Part shown: positions 11,120-22,982 of the stretch, in pieces
Numbering within the stretch: position 1 is the first letter of the stretch
How the letters are laid out: each line of letters opens with the position of its first letter
DNA from: Cryptomeria japonica
Lineage: Eukaryota > Streptophyta > Pinopsida > Cupressales > Cupressaceae
Direction: 5' to 3'
Assembly: GCF_030272615.1 (NCBI RefSeq)
Contig: NC_081411.1
Location: 160,686,971-160,750,970, forward strand
Length of the DNA stretch: 64,000 nt
The notes under the pieces: model-generated
Database searches by the model: none
What the model was told of the DNA's origin: nothing
What the model saw: the letters and a program-made list of their open reading frames with translations, nothing else
Translations under genes and position numbers: made by a program

Positions 11120-13300
11120 TGTCGATAATAACACACACACACACACACATATATATACATATATATGTGTATATATGTATACATGTATATATGTAATGAT
11201 AAATAATGAAGGGGTTTCGAATAATTATGAACAATAATCAATCTTTTTTGCATTCTCTGTAATGATTTTGGCATTATAAACAAAGAGACACCATTTAACA
11301 GTGCACCCATAAAATGAAATGATAAATAATGAAGAGGTTTCGAACAATTATGAACAATAATCAATTTTTGTTGCATTCACTATAATGATTTTGCCATTAT
11401 AAACAAAGAGACCATTTAACAGCGCACCCATTAACTGCATGTTGTTATATGTCGACAATCACAAACACACACACACACACACACACATATACATATATAT
11501 ATGTGTGTGTGTGTGTATGTATATATGTAATGATAAATAATGAAGGGGCTTCGAACAATTATGAACAATAATCATTTTTTTCCACATTCATTGTAATGAT
11601 TTTGGCATTATAAACAGAGAGACGCCATTTAACAATGCACCCATTAACTGCATGTTGTTATATGTTGACACACACACACACACATATACATATATATATG
11701 TGTGTGTATATATGTATATATGTAATGATAAATAATGAAGGGGTTTCGAACAATTATGAACAATAATCAATTTTTTTCGCATTCATTGTAATGATTTCAA
11801 TATTATAAATAGAGAGACGCCATTTAACAGTGCACCCATAAAAGGAAATGATAAGTAATGAAGGGCTTTCGAACAATTATGAACAATAATCAATTTTCTT
11901 CACATTCACTGTAATGATTTTGGCATGATAAACAGAGAGACACCGTTTAACAATGCACCCATAAAAATAAATGATAAATAATAAAGGGATTTTGAACAAT
12001 TATGAACAATAATCAATTTTTTTTGCATTCACTGTAATGATTTCGGCATTATAAATAGAGAGACACCATTTAATAGTGCACCCATAAAAATAAATGATAA
12101 GTAAAGAAGGGGTTTCGAACAATTATGAACAATAATCAATTATTTTTGCATTCACTGTAAGGATTTCGACATTATAAGCATAGAGACTCTATTTAACAGT
12201 GCACCCATAAAATAAAATGATAAATAATGAAGGGGTTTCGAATAATTATGAAAAATAATCAATTTTTTTCACATTCACTATAATACTTTTGGCATTATAA
12301 ACAGAGAGACACCATTTAACAATGCACCCATAAAAAGAAATGATAAATAATGAAGGGATTTTGAATAATTATGAACAATAATCAACTTTTTTCGCATTCA
12401 CTGTAATGATTTCGACATTATAAATAGAGAGACACCATTTAATAGTGCACACATAAAAAAAATGATATATAATAAAGGTGTTTCGAACAATTATGAACAA
12501 TAATGAATTATTTTTGCATTCACTGTAATGATTTCGGCATTATAAACAAAGAGACTCTATTTAACAGTGCACCTATAAAATGAAATGATAAATAATGAAG
12601 GGGTTTCAAACAATTATGAACAATAATCAATTTTTTTCTCATTCATTGTAATTATTTTGACATTATAAATAGAGAGACACCATTTAACAATGCACCCATA
12701 AAAAGAAATGATAAATAATGAAGGGGTTTCAAACAATTATGAATAATGATCATATTTTTTTGCATTCACTGTAATGATTTCGGCATTATAAATAGAGAGA
12801 CTCTATTTAACAGTGCACCTATAAAATGAAATGATAAATAATGAAGGGGTTTCGAACAATTATGAACAATAATCAATTTTTTTCACATTCATTGTAATGA
12901 TTTCGGCATTATAAACAGAGAGAGGCCATTTAATAGCAAACCCATAAAAAGAAATGATAAATAATGAAGGGGTTTCAAACAATTATGAACAATAATCATT
13001 TTTTTTCGCATTCACTGTAATGATTTCAGCATTATAAACAGAGAGACACCATTTAACAGCGCACCCATAAAAAGAAATGATAAATAATGAAGGGGTCTCG
13101 AACAATTATGAACAATAATCAATTTTTTTGCCATTCTTTGTGAGGATTTCGGCATTATAAATAGAGAAACACCATTTAACAACACAACCAAAAAATGAAA
13201 TGAAAAATAATGAAGGGGTTTCGAAGTAAACGAAGATATATTCAATTGTTTTGCCATTTTGTGTCAGGATTTCGACATTATTAAATTGTAATAGAGCATT
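11120..13300 (-). repeat. 123-bp satellite array, about 16 units
   Basis: Unit landmarks on the plus strand: ATGATAAATAATGAAGG, GTTTCGAACAATTATGAA, CAATAATCAATTTTTTT, ATTCACTGTAATGATTT, GGCATTATAAA, CAGAGAGACACCATTTAAC, GTGCACCCATAAAA. ATGATAAATAATGAAGG-like words recur at about 11197, 11318, 11529, 11724, 11848, 11971, 12094, 12218, 12339, 12463, 12585, 12709, 12832, 12955, 13078 and 13200, mostly 122-124 bp apart. Three early units carry an extra CA/TA microsatellite (about 11130-11195, 11455-11525 and 11665-11720) at the same position. A 41-codon period keeps short minus-strand frames open with the repeated peptide KLIIVHNCSKPLHYLS. I judge these frames incidental. Confidence 0.9.
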
Positions 13301-13625
13301 GAAACGAAACCCTAAACTACATACAAAGAAATCGTCAATAGACAAAGCATAATGCAGCTGCGAAGGAGAAAAACCATCATTGGACATCTAATATGCAAGG
13401 AGGAATAGTGCGACCATTACCTGGGAGGAAGCCAATGAGGAGGTTGCAGAGGAGGCCGTCGATGGAGAAACAACTTCATTTCCCTAAATTTTTAGGGCAA
13501 AAAAGATAGCGAGTGAAGAAAATACGACGAAAAATCTTCATTTCCCTAAGTTTCTAGGGCAAAAAAGATAGTAGGAGTTCATGCCACGTGGGGCCACCAT
13601 ACCTACGCGGGAAGGGGGTTATGGG
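13301..13625 (+). repeat. Unique flank with duplicated CTTCATTTCCCTAA block
   Basis: The words CTTCATTTCCCTAA and TTTAGGGCAAAAAAGATAG occur twice here (13471-13510 and 13532-13575) and once left of the satellite (11044-11085). The satellite therefore sits between copies of one flanking sequence. The stretch 13390-13470 is purine-rich, with GAGGAGG words. Confidence 0.6.
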
Positions 13626-13989
13626 TGGTCAACATGTTTTTTGACTACCCATTTTAAACATTTTTATATTCATCATATTTTTTATTATATGCATGTGATA
13701 AATTTTTTAGGTTAATTATTTTTAATAAAAAGGTGAAAAACATATTACATTTTAGGTATTTTATAAATGGATATTGGCCTTTTGGTGTGCGGGTATTGGC
13801 GCAAAAGAGGTCAAGTATCGGGCGACATTTTGAAATGACCACTTTTTGACCTTTCGACACATAACGACTCGTAGAGATCGAATTGTTACTACCCAGAAGC
13901 CAGATACGAAGACAACCAAACAAAAAATTCAAAATTTGAAGTATCGTTTAGGATCTGTGGGTGCACGAAGTTAGCTATGACGGCTACTG
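13626..13989. other. Non-coding stretch, no gene seen
   Basis: A 92-codon minus-strand frame (13654-13932) shows no recognisable domain. Confidence 0.35.
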
Positions 13990-14575
13990 GTGCTCTTCCC
14001 CTACCTGTTTTTTTCTTTTGTACTCTTTTTGAGCTATGGATGATTTTTTTAATCTTTTTTTAATTTTAAATATTGGATTATATACATTCCGTCTTTTTAT
14101 TATAATATAATATAACATCTTGAGTTAGTGTATATTTAATTTAGATTTTTTCATAAGTATTATGACCAAGGGAAAGAGGAATCTTGAATTTCTTATAAAG
14201 GGATGTAAAAATTTCATTTCAATTCTATATTACAATAGACTTGAGGGACAAGGATTGATAACAATAAGAACGTTTATTGTTTTAGAAAAAGCTAGTGATT
14301 AGGGAAGAACCATAGGAACCTTATAATAAAAACATCAAAACAATCTAAAATATAGAGTACAAAATCACTAAGAAAAGCTTGTTGGTGACAACTATCCACT
14401 TGAGTAAGATGCCTAACATTTTCCACGTGTTTCTATCATAGATTATGTGTCTAACTCAACTCATAGAATGCACTAGCTTTGTTTATATATATGCATAAAT
14501 ACTAATCATTAGGTGGGGCCAATCTAAACTTTAGTGTTACATATGTTTCATCTTCAGTGGTGTAGTAAAATCAAC
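13990..14575 (+). repeat. Dispersed repeat R2, copy 2
   Basis: Direct copy of 5706-6310, sharing GTTTATTGTTTTAGAAAAA, CTAATCATTAGGTGGG and CCAATCTAAACTTTAG. Non-coding. Confidence 0.65.
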
Positions 14576-14589
14576 TAAAATTTAATTTG

Positions 14590-14830
14590 GCAATGATTTC
14601 AATTCAACTCCATTTGATAATAAACTTTAGAGAAAAAGTTTCATAGGGGGAAGAATGTAATCACATAGCATTTAATATTCTAGTAAAGGCTAGTGATTAG
14701 GGGAGAATCTAAGAACCTTATAATGAAAACATGGAAAAAATATAGACTATAGATTCAATTGAAACTCTAAAGGTTGAAGCATATACTCTAACTTATCAAA
14801 ACTATCTAGACAATGGAATTTCTAGAGAAA
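14590..14830 (+). repeat. Dispersed repeat R2, partial copy 3
   Basis: Matches the middle of R2: CAATTCAACT, then a shared (G/A)GGACAAAG-like word, GGCTAGTGATTAGGG, CTTATAATGAAAACAT and ACTATCTAGACAATGG. It lies directly behind copy 2, so R2 is partly tandem at this site. Confidence 0.55.
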
Positions 14831-15920
14831 GAATGACATTGACAACTATCCACCTTCGAGTGTGACCGAGATACCCTTGTAATACCTCTAATCACTGTGG
14901 AATAATTTTTTCATTGATCAAAGCCAAATCCTAAGGAATTTGTCTTGTAGCTAGGGCTAACTCTATAACTAAACATGTTAAGTGCCAAGGTATATAAATC
15001 TATTGGAACCATGGGGACACACATACAAAAATATTACTCCATTCCATAATCATAAGTGTAAAAAATGTTCCTAAGAGAACTCCAAGTTCAATTAATGCAA
15101 ACAACATGATATCTTGTCATTGTGTGTAAGCTATAATTGTTATTTGCATGATGAAGTGTTAAATTTTTAGATACAAATATTAAAAATTGGTTTGGCCCAT
15201 TTGGGGTGTATAATTTCCCTAATCAATTTTTTCCTCAATATATTAGTAAACAAGTTCTATTTGAGTATGTGAAACACATGTCATGCAAAAATTCATATTT
15301 CTTACATCCACTTTATTGTTGACCATTTTTAAAATTTCCAATCATCTTGAGGATCTATACATACTATGTTTTAGTGGTGTTATGGATCTAGAGAAGTTAG
15401 TGATACCTCTTTGTTTTATAACTAGGCGATTCTTGATCTTGATCATTTTTGGTATATTAAACATACTAAATTAGTTTGACATTCACTGAACTAATTTGAA
15501 AAATGGTCAACCCAATAGAAAAGAGCCATCTCAATTTTAATTTTCCACATGAAATAGCAATATCAAAATACCAAACTGATCCCACAATTTTGCAAGGCCT
15601 TTTAGGAGAAACCACCATCCATTTGTGAGGACGTGAGGAACCATTAGATCCTAACATCAACAATCAACACCATTTAATTAAATAGAATTAACTTTGTAGT
15701 GGGCTCAACAGATGAGTGATACACATCACACTTTTTATTCTGTCAACCTGGTCTAGGCTTACCATCTTCCCTTTGTGGATGGATGATGCAATTAAGGTCA
15801 TGGGGTCCAAAATGGACAGTCAAATCTTGCAACCTTAAATTTTTGAAATACATCCATAGCATAAAATATAAGTAACACACAAAGAATAATTTACACATAG
15901 AGATAAAAGACATGATATTT
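14831..15920. other. Non-coding stretch, no gene seen
   Basis: No domain was recognised in the short frames (for example 15283-15474). Confidence 0.4.
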
Positions 15921-15924
15921 ATCT

Positions 15925-16540
15925 TGGAAAAGCCCTCAAAGGGAAAAACCCAGCCTCAAAAGATTCATCCTTATTATATTAGATCTAAAAACTCATTACA
16001 TCTACCAGTATGGCTTCTAACATGCTAGGTTGCAACCTAGGATTACAACCATCTCATAAATAAACTTCAAGTATAATGTCAATTAAAGGAGTACATCTAG
16101 CCCCTCCAAAACCCATCACTATTAGGTCTCCTAGATCTTGTCACTATCATTGGTTCTCTTAAACACTTCTCCATCCTTCTACTCCAGATCTCTTTTGCTT
16201 CTTTGATATTTTGCAACAATCACAAATCTTTCTTATATATCATTCGCACTCCCTAAGTCAATTTGCATCGATCACTGGTCGGCCATAAATACCAAAGTTT
16301 ATGTAACATGTAGTCGGCCACCCCTCCATCCTAATCACCTTTGTACCTAAGATACCATTATGTGGTTTCCAAGATAATTTCTATTGGTCGTAATTCACCT
16401 CCACACATTTTGTCTTACTGGCACACACTTTCCTTCTCAAGTGCCTCATTGTGCAACAACACATAGTCAACCAATTTTCTTTTACCTACTCTATCACTCC
16501 AAACATTTTGTCAGAACCTTCAAATTTTGGCAAAATTTGA
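15925..16540 (-). mobile_element. LTR-like retroelement relic
   Basis: Begins with TGGAAAAGCCCTCAAAGGG and AAAAACCC, a version of the motif found in the LTRs of E, F and J in this window, followed by about 600 bp of sequence without ORFs. Ends and target duplications were not found. Confidence 0.3.
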
Positions 16541-18026
16541 GGTTCCCATGATGAAAATTTGATTGTGACACTTACATAAAACCCTACAAAATTTGTTCAA
16601 ATGCCTACTTTGAAGAATAGTAAATTGAAGCTCATTCACTTTCATGCAAAATCACTCGGTAGGCATATTCACCTATCATATGTGAGTATCCATATCCATC
16701 TGTAACTTCCATTAATTAGATTTGATAGATTTTCACACTATCAAATATGCCAGAGTAGCCCACTTCAGAGGGTAATATTTATGAAATAGAATATTTTCAT
16801 GCTAAATAAATTGGTGCGTGTAATTCTCATGATATTTGTGTACCTTTGTGTCCACTTTTAGAACTTCAATATCATATTTGGTATTTTTACCAAGTCAAAA
16901 GCAAATGGAAATTGTTGAGATTTTATATTTGCATTATACCAGATCTATTAGGAACCCTATTTTTGAGAATGGATATTTTAAAACCATTTGTCCATCATGT
17001 CAAAAGGATTGGTTCTTATTATTTTCATAATATTCATATACTTCCTTACACAATTTTAGAACTTCAGGATTCGATTTGATATTTTATCAGAGCTAAAATG
17101 AAGAGAAATTTACAAAGTTTGGTTGTCTGCATGTTTTGGAAAAGGTCAACTTTGACCATTAATATCTTGCAGGTTTTGTGGAGTTATTAAAAATGCCTTT
17201 GCACACATGTTTATTATACCCCAATGAACCCCCATGCTTCGTGGTTGATTCTCAGAGCGAGAGGTGGTATTTTTCAAGGCGTGAAATTGAAAGGGTCTAG
17301 AAGGGGTTTAACATGTGTATTTTCAAAAAATGTTTTAGTGATCCACTTTGATGATTAATATTTTACAACCCAAAAGTGATCTTGTGGTCCCATGTGGTAG
17401 AAAGTTTCTTAGTATATATGGTTGCATTTACTTTCAATTTTATGGGGATTGAAGGTGTTTTGATAGGCTTTTTAAAAAATGTGCAAACTTCAAAAATTAA
17501 AGGATGTCATGACTTCTAGGATGGACTCTGGAGTTTCTACTTTTTATTTTGTCAAAATTTGAGCCTATTTGATATATTAATTTAAAGCTCACATTTTCTA
17601 GCTATAGTCTCTCGTAAGCCAATTACAAAGGAAGTACCTCAATTTGTCGAGATGCTCAATGTTTGAAACAAAACCCATGTTTTATTTTAAATATCATACA
17701 CGATTTCAAATTTGCATGGCTCTAGGGTGCCTAGTTTATTTGCACTGGAATTAGTCAAAAATCATTATAGGAGAAATTAAATATTTCTTGACTTTTCTAA
17801 AGTTTAATAGTAAAAATTTAAAATACTTTTAAATGTTTAATGGGTCTCTCACGTACAACTATTTGAAGTAGATTTTTCTAATGTATTGTTTGAAATTTCC
17901 CATTCATTTTTCTATTTTAGGTGGTTGTGGGGCCCATTCCTTCCACTTAGACATTCCATTATTGTTCGTTCCATTCAAATAAACTTCACCGTTAACTTTC
18001 AAATTCAAAATGCTCCTACCTAGGAG
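16541..18026. other. Non-coding, possibly old retroelement leader
   Basis: No genes. Loosely repeated words such as GAACTTCA(A/G)(T/G)AT with ATTT(G/T)GTATTTTT, and GGTCAACTTTGACCATTAATAT (17145) echoed near 17342, suggest decayed retroelement non-coding DNA. Confidence 0.3.
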
Positions 18027-18512
18027 TGTGATATTTTGCCAAGATCAAGAGCTCAATCAAATGTACAAAATAGAGAGACAAGATATAGGACAAGAATAAA
18101 TTGTATTCTCATCAATAGATAAAAAATAATCAATAGTTGTTCAATACAATGAATATAAGTCTACTTATATAGGCAAGGCTCTATGGATATGTGAGAACAC
18201 AAACATGACATGTGGCTCAATAAGAAATAAGGGTAGGTAGGAAATAGGTGTTGTAGGTACGAGAAACAATAAAATATTCCACATGAGGTGGATCACCCAC
18301 CGAAGGTGGAAATATCAGTCCATAATAAGTGGATATGATAGAGTAGTAACAAGATCAACACCATAAAAGGTAGAAATTCTCCTACACACACTATCCCAAT
18401 GTGGCACAAACACCCAAGTGTCTCATGCCCAAACTACTATGAAATGCATTACCCTAAGTAAACTTAAGTAAGGTGTAATAATATCCAAGATGAATAATTA
18501 TTTACACCAACA
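18027..18512 (-). repeat. 3' LTR of element A
   Basis: On the minus strand it runs from TGTTGGTGTAAATAATTATT to GGCAAAATATCACA, so it has TG...CA ends and is 486 bp long. The polypurine tract abuts its start. The outer target duplication cannot be tested because the other LTR is missing. Confidence 0.75.
18164..18172 (-). promoter_or_regulatory. TATA box in LTR of element A
   Basis: CTATATAAG on the minus strand, about 340 bp into the LTR, the expected place for the element's own promoter. Position inferred from sequence only. Confidence 0.5.
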
Positions 18513-18540
18513 CCCCCCCCCCCCCTTAAGTGCAACTTAG
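18513..18540 (-). other. Polypurine tract and hairpin of element A
   Basis: Minus strand: CCCCTAAG, a short loop with TTGCA, then ACTTAAGGGG running into a total of 13 G before the LTR. The purine tract is the 3' arm of an inverted repeat. B and C show the same arrangement. Confidence 0.65.
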
Positions 18541-18599
18541 GGGAATGCACTTAAGTCTACAATGCAACTAAGCAATGCAAGATGGGTCTCGGATACGAG

Positions 18600-19167
18600 G
18601 CCATGTTAGGTACCCATGTACAAATGAAAATGCATGCAAACCAATGCACTGAAATCTCTCACAAAGCAAAGAAAGAGAGAAAAACTCAATGGGAAAATAC
18701 CCTCCCCCAAAAGAGAGATGAAAGGTATACAAGAGAACTCTCATAGAAGTATGTGAGGAACAAAACCCCATGTGAGGAAAAAGTTCCCCCCATATGAGAG
18801 AAGAAGAGAAGCTAGGAAACCCCCCCTCAAGGTAGAATCTGCACCAATGATAGAAGATCGATGATATATGAAGAGAATTCTCCATGAACATTGAATGATA
18901 TTCCTCCCCTTAGGAAGAAAAAAAACCAAAGGTGTACCCATGAAGTCTCCCCAATCATGAAGGGAAGATGTAGGAAAAAAACTCACAATGAAAGGAATCT
19001 CTGAAAATTGCTTGTGTCCCCATGTCGATGTTGAAAGACACCCCCTCCAAAGGTGGTAAACTGCTCCACACTACTGAAAAAGGTACTCCAAGATCTAGTG
19101 GAGATGAATGTAGAACATGTCCCAAAGACTCACATGTCTCCTCTAAACATAACGAGACCTCCTCCAA
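18600..19167 (-). other. 3' non-coding block of element A
   Basis: Minus strand: a TTTTGGGGGAGGGTATTTTCCC word, GCTTTGTGAGAGATTTCA, then TACATGGGTACCTAAC (18606-18621). Matching blocks, with the same order and the GGGTACCT core, lie in D, B and C. Frames here are poorly coding and not shared as protein. Confidence 0.6.
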
Positions 19168-20895
19168 CTATTGTACACAAGTATCCACAATCATGTCAAC
19201 CTTCAAAGAATGATCATGTAAAGAATGAACAAGAGGGTTAGAGTGTTCCCTCACAACAATTGAAGAAGGATCATCTTCATCAAAGAGAAGATGAATATCA
19301 TCAATGATGTCTCCCAAATCTACAATGTAGGATTCCACAAACAAACCTGGAATGTCTGTCAAGTAGTCATCCCATGAATCTGAAACTGGAAGACATGAAA
19401 TATCCTGCTGCACTGAATCATAAGAAGGAAAAACCATCACACTATCCACATCATCAGGTACAATAGGTGATATGATATCAATAGGAGGAGATAAAACACA
19501 AGGCTCAAGAATGGGGTCACATGTGAGAATCCCCAAGTTCAAGTACACAAAGTTCTCCTCAAAATCTAAACCATCACAAGAAGTGTGATCATCATGTGAA
19601 GAATCATCATATGTGAAATTAGTATCATCAACAAAATCTAAAAAGGAGTATAAAAGAGATGCATGATCAACCACCCCACTTGCAATGATAGCTCTAGTCT
19701 CCAAGTTTCTAATGAAAATTGACTGGAGTGTGAACTCCACAATTCTCTTTATTGTGCCATGTGTCATTTGATAGATGGAAAGGAGATTGTTTGTCAAATG
19801 GGGTACACACAACACATCATTGAAGGATTTATCCTCAATGTCAATAGATCATTTCCCAATCACATTCATGTATGTATGATTTCCCATCAAAATATGTGGC
19901 ATGGTGCAAGGCTCAAATGAAGAGAACATAGACTGCGAAGATTCCATATGATGAGAAGCCCTTGAATCATGACTTGTAGTAGCACAAAGAGATTTTCCTT
20001 TTCTTGTCCCAAAAGAGTGATTCTTCCCACTTGTAGAAGCCATGAATGCTTTCCCTTTCCCTTTTGATTGTGTGGAAGTGGAAGTTGATGAATCATCCTT
20101 GTTGTAGATATTAGGCAAATCAATGTTATGCTTTTTAAGGATGTGTATGAGCTCTTCAATCTTCTTAGAATGGCAACGATGCTCCTCATGACCAAAATTT
20201 TTATAATAGGCACAAGTAGGTCTCTCCCTCTTTGGTGAATTGTCCCTCTTGGAAGAGGATGAATCTCCTTGTTGTGGAGAAGGTGATGCTTTGTCCTTAG
20301 GCTTTGATTGTCATTTCTTCTTGTTTGAGTTGTCCTTTCCTTGATTTCCTTTGTTCCCTTGATTTGCCACTAATGCTTGAGACTTAGAAGCCTTAAGAAT
20401 TTCCATGCTTATCAACTTAGTTTGTTTCATCATCAACATTTCGGTGAAAGCATCAAATGTAGGCATTGTGTAGCTTGAACCCATTGTCATCCTATGGGTT
20501 TGAAAACTAGAAACAAATGTTGCATATTCTTGTGGAAGCTTTCCCATTAAGTTGAAGATCAGTTGAGTATCCTTCTTATCAATGTCCCAATATTTGAGTT
20601 GTGCCCTCAACTCTTTTGCCTTAGTGACATAATCTTGTATAGTATCAAAGTTCTTGGGATCCAACATGGTGAGATCACTGTCAATCCAATATTCCCTAAT
20701 CTCATTAACTTTACCATACAAGTCTTGAAACTTTTGCCAAGCATCCTTGATTAGAGTACATTTCTCAATATGAAAAATGAGATCCTTTGATACATACTTT
20801 CTTAAGGTACCAATTGCCATCATATTTTTAGTGAGCCAATCCAAGTGACCAACAGGATCAACCTTAGGATCAGAGGGAACAATAATGGTTCCATC
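19168..20895 (-). pseudogene. Gag-protease of element A (main part)
   Basis: One minus-strand frame runs from 20895 to 19168 with two in-frame TGA codons (20311-20313, 19849-19851). Order: UBN2-type gag core (IKDAWQKFQDLYG, LMGKLPQEYATFVSSF), a Lys/Gln-rich linker, a zinc knuckle CAYYKNFGHEEHRC with Tyr where the second Cys should be, the protease-like motif DSRASHHM (canonical DSGAS), a gag-pre-integrase-like stretch (VLCVPHLTNNLLSIYQM, VVDHASLLYSF) and an acidic C-terminal module with WDDYLTDIPGLFVES. Gag forms the particle; the protease segment probably cannot cleave with Arg in place of Gly. The frame joins 22983-23060 once element B is disregarded. Expressed function is unlikely. Confidence 0.7.
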
Positions 20896-20900
20896 AATAT
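20896..20900. other. Target-site duplication, left of element B
   Basis: AATAT, matching 22978-22982. Confidence 0.8.
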
Positions 20901-21229
20901 TATTGGAGTTGAGTAAAATTCAACTCTACAACTCCCAAAGTTCACTTGCATGCAAACCTATTATAAAAAGAGAGAAGCAAAAAAACTATGGAGGCTAGAA
21001 TTCACAGATCCAGAAAAAAGGAGTCATATTGATTTTGCAAGAAGAATGCAATTCAATAATTACAGTTGTTATGAAAATATAAAGAGAGAATCCTTATAAA
21101 AGGATACTCGAAACCCTAAATGTGAAAACCCTAAAGAATTATAAGATTCCTTAGTTTAGCTTAAGTGTAGAGTATAATAGACTAATAATTAAATAAATAA
21201 TTATTAGCTAATAAAAGATTACTCTAACA
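20901..21229 (-). repeat. 3' LTR of element B
   Basis: 329 bp; minus strand TGTTAGAGTAATC ... CAACTCCAATA. The end is TA rather than the usual CA if the AATAT duplication is placed as above. A run of C (plus strand) abuts its start. Confidence 0.8.
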
Positions 21230-21256
21230 CCCCCCCTTAAGATGAACTTAGGGAAT
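21230..21256 (-). other. Polypurine tract and hairpin of element B
   Basis: Plus strand: CCCCCCCTTAAGATGAACTT then AGGG. CCCTTAAG pairs with CTTAGGG across a 5-6 nt loop, so the purine tract lies in a hairpin arm, as in A and C. Confidence 0.6.
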
Positions 21257-22636
21257 AGCTAAAAAACAAATAAGGACTAAAAAACATGTGAAAAATGAAG
21301 GAAAGCAACAATGGGTTCCGACAACTAGGCTTGATGAGGTACCCAAGTACAATAAAATCTCTGTAAAGTGGAGAAAAAGGAGAAAACCCTATTGGAACAA
21401 AAATCCTCTCCAAGAAGAGATGAAAGTTCAAGTGAAGGACTAAGAAGCCTCCAAACAAGAGTGTTCCAAAAGATAGGAACAAAAAGAAGAGAATGAAGAA
21501 CACCACTGAAGCATGAAATAGCTGCAAACACTATCGAAGTGTAATTGCTGATCTGAAGAACCTCCACTGAAATAGAACATGACTAGGTAAAGAAGACTGT
21601 AATATGCATGAGTTCCCTCAAATGACACTACTCAAATCAGATGCCAAACAAAGACAAACAATTGAACTCGAAGATACAAATGACATGAAACACAAAAGCC
21701 TGAAGAGTTGATCAATCGAACCAAGGAAGCATTAGAACCAGCATGACATACCTCCCCATAATGTAGAAAAGGGAGAGGGGCAGGTAAACTAAAAAGAATG
21801 GCCAACAACAACTGCATGACAAAGAACTAGGAACATCGAAGGTGCAAAGAAAGTACATAGTCTCATGGAAGGAACACTCACTTGAAACACATCATGAGGT
21901 TAGTGTCATGGAAGTAACACAAACTTGACAAAGGTAGATGGAAAATAAAAGGCAAACATCAACCCCCCCATGGCACTTTATAAGTGTTGGAAAACAAAAA
22001 ATTGAATAAAATATACCTAGAGAAGAATTTGGAAAGAAAACTCATATGAATGGAAAGAACACAGAACAAGATTTCCAACAATATAAAGTTTTCGAGAAAT
22101 GGAGTTTGGATGTTCAAGTTATGTCTCCTAGAGTACAAAAAGGAACCTTTGACTTTGATAGCAAACAACACCATCAAAATATAAAAATCAAAAGTTCAAA
22201 CCTCCAAATCTAGATATAGATCGGAAAGAGCTTTTCGACGATATAATGTTTTGCAAAAAATGCCTTTGTATGACCAAGTTACGGCTAAAAGAAAAAATCC
22301 CCTCTTGTAGGGCATAAAAAAAGTACAGAAAAAAAATGACGAAAATTTTCAAATGCATTTGTATGTATAGGCATACGAATTTTTGAGCCTCAAAAAATGT
22401 GCCAATAAAAATCATGCCCTAGATGCCCTTGTCACAAAAAATAAGAAAATTATATATCAAAATTCATGGAATCGGCCTTTTGAATCCAACTGTGGAGGTC
22501 CCTTTGGCACCAAAATGTACCAAACAATCAGCTACCCCCAGAAATGGAAAAAAAAACTGCACAAACACCCAAATACATAGATCTGAAAAACAAGGCCCAA
22601 AATCTCTCATGAAGAGAACAGAGGCATGCAGATCTG

Positions 22637-22650
22637 GAGCTCTGATACCA
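22637..22650 (-). other. Primer-binding site of element B
   Basis: Minus strand TGGTATCAGAGCTC directly at the LTR end; TGGTATCAGAGC is the usual complement of plant initiator-methionine tRNA. Confidence 0.85.
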
Positions 22651-22977
22651 TATTAGAGTTGAGAAAAAATCAATTCTACAGCTCCCAAAGATCACTTGCA
22701 TGCAAACCTATCACAGAAAGAGAAGTAAAAAAGCTATGGAGGCCAGAATTCAAAGATCCAGAAAAGAGGAGTCATATTGATTGTGCAAAAAGAATGTAAT
22801 TCAATAATTACAGTTGTTATGAAAATACAAAGAGAGAATCCTTATAAAAGGATACTCGAAACCCTAAAGGTGAAAACAATTAAAAATCATTAGATTCCTT
22901 AGTTTAGCTTAAGCATGTAGTATAATAGACTAATAATTAAATAAATAATTATTAACTAATAAAAGATTACTCTAACA
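22651..22977 (-). repeat. 5' LTR of element B
   Basis: 327 bp, near-identical in layout to 20901-21229. Shared words include GCATGCAAACCTAT and AAAAGGATACTCGAAACCCT. Confidence 0.8.
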
Positions 22978-22982
22978 AATAT
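22978..22982. other. Target-site duplication, right of element B
   Basis: AATAT, identical to 20896-20900. Confidence 0.8.

Larger units (their letters stand above)
20901..22977 (-). mobile_element. Element B: small non-coding LTR retrotransposon nested in A
   Basis: A complete 2077-bp element: two LTRs (20901-21229 and 22651-22977), an initiator-methionine primer site beside the right LTR, a purine tract beside the left LTR, and 5-bp AATAT duplications at both flanks. Orientation is minus. The 1.4-kb interior has no recognised gag or pol; frames such as 21325-21567 partly resemble frames in element C because the DNA is related. It lies within codons of A's gag (reading HYI/DGTII across the site), so it inserted after A. 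Element C on the other strand is the same family. B and A share the 3' non-coding block and purine-tract hairpin, so B may be a deletion derivative of an A-like element. Confidence 0.85.

Noticed and set aside
11190-13290. CRISPR-like regular repeat array
   Set aside because: Units are contiguous with no unique spacers, far longer than CRISPR repeats, in plant DNA.
13301-13325. Telomere-like AAACCCTAAA words
   Set aside because: Single occurrences, not a tandem array.
11047-13387. Repeated minus-strand ORFs with a 41-residue repeat, considered as a repeat protein
   Set aside because: Most units have stops or frameshifts, and the frame is open only where neighbouring units happen to agree.
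18568-19241. Several ORFs of 60-107 codons on both strands inside element A's 3' region
   Set aside because: They overlap one another and the conserved non-coding block; peptides are not conserved between A and D.
21237-22656. ORFs inside element B
   Set aside because: Hydrophobic frames without domains; the similarity to C reflects related DNA.
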